DNA of 44,579 nucleotides from Thiocystis violacea (GTDB lineage Bacteria; Pseudomonadota; Gammaproteobacteria; Chromatiales; Chromatiaceae). A model generated the notes under the pieces. The model was given only the letters and a program-made list of their open reading frames with translations, was not told where the DNA came from and searched no databases. The stretch's first letter is position 1, and every line of letters begins with the position of its first letter. The translations under genes were made by a program, and so were the position numbers. Of this stretch, positions 43,101-44,579 are shown one piece after another. Location: assembly GCF_016583565.1 (NCBI RefSeq), contig NZ_NRRF01000043.1:1-44579 (forward strand), in the 5' to 3' direction.

Positions 43101-43516
43101 GGCGCTACCGGCTGGAGCCCTATGTGGTTGCCGCCGACGTCTATGGCGCCACGCCGCACATCGGGCGCGGCGGTTGGAGTTGGTACACCGGCTCGGCCGG
43201 CTGGTGGTATCGGGTCGCGCTCGAATCCGTCCTGGGCATCCAGGTCGAGGAGGGCCGGGTGCTCATCATCCGCCCCTGTCTCCCGGCGAGCTGGCCGGGC
43301 TTTCGCGTCCGCTATCGCCTCCCCGACGGCCTGACCCAGTGCGAAATCCAGGTGGAGAATACCGACGCGGGCAGCGCGGTCGTCTCCGCCCAGCTCAACG
43401 GCATGCCGCTTCCCGTGCGTGCGGGCGCGGCCCGTGTCGTCTTACCTCCCGGACCAGGGAATCATTCCATTCAGGTGAAGCTTGGCGCTTCGCCAGCCTC
43501 TGTCTCGACTCGCTAA
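40139..43516 (+). CDS. GH94 phosphorylase / cyclic-glucan-synthase C-terminal-like protein
   Basis: A 1125-residue cytosolic protein without membrane helices. Two tandem supersandwich domains (PF06165-like, about residues 15-290 and 300-590) open with THGLSNGRLEVLITDSGAG and NPRFGCLVSESGAGYTWS; an (alpha/alpha)6 GH94 domain follows. Key motifs: YGYRDQLQDAAAL, VLHWWHPRP, LRTRFSDDLLWLPY, GTGDWNDGMN (general-acid Asp at 794), NGGQYTHAACW and SWYTGSAGWWYRVALESVLG. The layout matches 1,2-beta-oligoglucan phosphorylases and the C-terminal half of cyclic beta-1,2-glucan synthase; the GT84 and transglycosylase parts are absent. It would release glucose 1-phosphate from beta-glucan. Confidence 0.9.
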   Translation: MDNDTFTDPMGPESATHGLSNGRLEVLITDSGAGQTSWNGLALTRWRADPIQDDLGSILYLRDLDSGHFWSLGYQPTRVPPSLYRTRCQDGCFLLEREDQGIAARLELSLDAGKDLERRRLRLTNGSDLPRRIELTSYLEVVLLHAGADAAHPAFAKLFVQTERDPATGALLAHRRPRGKDESWPWMLHALIGASADAWETDRAAFLGRGRTPARPLALTSDRPLDGHLGNVLDPILALRARVDLDPGQAVELTWLTGAAPDRAGALALLDGEGVARVGQTSPPPAQEAPTPAPAAEAVDGLRLFNGYGGFRADGRAYEIRLPHEGEDHRRPPQPWINVIANPRFGCLVSESGAGYTWSRNSQANRLTPWSNDPVSDPHGEALYLRDEASGEAWSPMPGPRPAPVDYRATHGLGFSRFEAEHAGLAQETTLFVPREDPLRVLRLRLTNLGSQPRRLSLFSYQRLVMGNQSATESPIETALDAGRALLRATNPAAGDFAGGIAFATAVTSGALIEQRAFTCDRLAFMGRHADPTAPAALAPGMRLNGARGVGLDPCFGQQLQAFIQPGETLTCDFLLGEVMSDADLSGLLARYQDTAAIGAALDEALGFWDDLVSHVQVETPEPAIDLMLNGWLLYQNLGCRIWARSAFYQSGGAYGYRDQLQDAAALAAIRPDLTREQILLHAAHQFAEGDVLHWWHPRPLERGLRTRFSDDLLWLPYLTAHYVRVTGDRAILDEQIPYLSAPELAPGQDEDYLKPTPSGESADLYDHGCRAIDRSLTLGAHGLPLMGTGDWNDGMNRVGREGRGESVWMAFFLHRILGDFIPLCEARGDRRRIEVYRAHQADLEAALETAGWDGGWYRRAYDDDGAPLGSAADAECRIDALVQSWAVISGAVPRARAEQALDAMETELVSESERLIRLLTPPFVDTPKDPGYIKGYVAGVRENGGQYTHAACWAIKALAELGRRERAAPLLAMLSPVSHTRTPRDVWRYRLEPYVVAADVYGATPHIGRGGWSWYTGSAGWWYRVALESVLGIQVEEGRVLIIRPCLPASWPGFRVRYRLPDGLTQCEIQVENTDAGSAVVSAQLNGMPLPVRAGAARVVLPPGPGNHSIQVKLGASPASVSTR

Positions 43517-43525
43517 GGATCGACG

Positions 43526-44068
43526 ATGACCTTTAACGCTCACTCCGTTCGCGCCCTGACCGCCTTAGGGTTCCTCTCTTCACTTCTTTTGATCGGCCCC
43601 GCCAGCGGGGACGGCATCAAACCGCTGAGCACGGCCGTGATCAAGGCCACCACCGGTCTCTGCAACCGGGGTGAAACCTGTCACAAGGACCGCGCCGGAT
43701 CCTGGGCGCCAAAGACGGCCATCGCCATCCTGGGCGTCTCGGTCGCCGAGCAGGCCGATATCGACCTCTATGCGGATGTCGAGGTCAGCACACGGCCGGA
43801 GATGTACCAGTGTGCGGGAGACGACTCCAAGGGATGCATCTTCCGGGCGAAATATGCAGGCCCCGGACTCTTCGACTACGGCGCGAGTACCGGGAGCACC
43901 TACATCGGCTCCAACATCACCAACACCAGCATCAGCTTCCCGGCCGGCTACGGCATCCTGGTCCAGGCCGGGGAGCCGATCTACGTGCACCTGGACGTGC
44001 GCAACGGCAGCCTCATCGACCTCAAGGTCGACCAGGACGCCTGGCTCTATTACGTCCCAGTCGACTGA
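43526..44068 (+). CDS. Small exported protein of unknown function
   Basis: A 180-residue exported protein. AAGGA precedes the ATG at 43526, nine bases after the GH94 stop, so it is probably in the same transcript. A signal peptide ends near PASG-DG. The mature part has four Cys (CNRGETC, YQC, KGC), no haem CxxCH motif, and a beta-rich pattern (VHLDVRNGSLIDLKVDQDAWLYY). I do not recognise a family. Position suggests a link to the glucan enzymes, but unlike them it acts outside the cytosol. Confidence 0.8.
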   Translation: MTFNAHSVRALTALGFLSSLLLIGPASGDGIKPLSTAVIKATTGLCNRGETCHKDRAGSWAPKTAIAILGVSVAEQADIDLYADVEVSTRPEMYQCAGDDSKGCIFRAKYAGPGLFDYGASTGSTYIGSNITNTSISFPAGYGILVQAGEPIYVHLDVRNGSLIDLKVDQDAWLYYVPVD

Positions 44069-44222
44069 GTCCGCCAGCGCGGCGATGTCGGGCAACCCCG
44101 TCCCGGTCGGTCGGGCCGAGGGGCGCCGCCCAGCGCATCGCCGAGTGGCGGATCTCTCAAGGTGATCTCCGAGAAACCAAAGACCGGCCGTCCCGATCCC
44201 ATAGCCGTCATTCCGCACCCCG

Positions 44223-44579
44223 TCAGCCGCTTGCAGAATATATCGCCACATAGCGCGGCCCGAGCAGCTGCAGTAAGACGCTGTGGTGTTGCTCGACGTT
44301 GAGCACGATCTGCTCGACGTGCTCAACGACCAGCACATGGATGCCTTTGAAAAATTGGAACACCCAGCGCGCCGTGGGACGCGCGGTGGGCTTGCCCGTC
44401 TGATCGGGGACGCTCTCCTGCTCGGCCTTGAGGGTCTCTCGGATACGCTGCTCCAAGGCGGCGTAGACCAACAGGCACAGGGTCATGACCATCATCAGGG
44501 CCATGATGCGCTCGGGCTTCTTGAGGAAGCGCGTCGCGGCCATGAACATCGGGTCCTTAAGGAAGCGAAAGCCGCGCTC
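44223..44579 (-). mobile_element. IS1634-type transposase, 3' part (cut by window edge)
   Basis: The last 118 codons of a transposase of the IS1634 type (DDE, IS4-related). The frame runs in from the right edge (ERGFRFLKDPMF), so the gene continues outside the window. Typical family segments are visible: FLKKPERIMALMMVMTLCLL, VYAALEQRIRETL, PTARWVFQFFKGIHVL and LLGPRYVAIY. The sequence between the exported gene and this frame would contain one end of the element; I could not mark a terminal inverted repeat without the other end. Whether the element is intact is unknown. Confidence 0.88.

Noticed and set aside
43673..43687. CNRGETCH in the small exported protein as a haem c site
   Set aside because: Four residues lie between the two Cys rather than the usual two (CxxCH), and no other cytochrome features are present.

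Overview
This window is GC-rich, densely packed chromosomal DNA from a gammaproteobacterium, most likely a purple sulfur bacterium or close relative (Chromatiales). That placement is an inference. It rests on the mix of Hda, LexA, OpgG/OpgH, MltD and a YceF-type Maf protein with an exported diheme cytochrome c, a SoxW-like thioredoxin, a rubrerythrin without rubredoxin domain and a TauE/SafE exporter. I see no rRNA, tRNA, CRISPR array or prophage. The only mobile element is the end of an IS1634-type transposase cut by the right edge.

Layout. 1-5.1 kb: repeat-rich intergenic DNA, an exported Gly/Met-rich protein, a TPM/NTF2-like/PDZ fusion, a TauE/SafE exporter and a LuxR-type regulator. 5.1-9.2 kb: a PsiE-like membrane protein, a large RTX-only secreted protein, and the hda-wrbA pair. 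9.5-12.5 kb: thioredoxin-like protein, acylphosphatase, CpdA phosphodiesterase, and rubrerythrin behind a striking leader hairpin. 12.8-20.3 kb, minus strand: MltD, a Maf/YceF protein, a CPXCG zinc-ribbon protein, then glgX-gnd-zwf, which links glycogen debranching to the oxidative pentose phosphate route. 20.7-25 kb: DUF2750 protein, LexA, YjdM/PhnA, an EF-hand exported protein and a diheme cytochrome c. 24.8-27.2 kb: a translationally coupled operon of a His-rich PepSY protein, an OmpR-type regulator and a sensor kinase. 27.2-29.3 kb: tandem repeats, a REP-like hairpin, an orphan exported protein and a PilZ protein.

29.3-44.1 kb is the most interesting part and looks like a glucan island. 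opgG, an unrecognised 182-codon gene and opgH form an overlapping operon for osmoregulated periplasmic glucan synthesis. It converges on a minus-strand pair, with a 4-base overlap, of an SbmA/YddA-type ABC half-transporter and a GH1 beta-glucosidase. Divergent from that pair is a plus-strand unit: a very large discoidin/six-hairpin glycosidase-like protein, a GH94 protein resembling the C-terminal half of cyclic beta-1,2-glucan synthase or a 1,2-beta-oligoglucan phosphorylase, and a small exported protein. Every ATPase motif of the transporter is altered, so its nucleotide-binding domain is probably dead. The intracellular enzymes lack signal peptides. The arrangement therefore suggests that glucan (the cell's own OPG or external beta-glucan) is taken up and broken down in the cytosol, next to the genes that make it. 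This is inference and no part of it is tested here.
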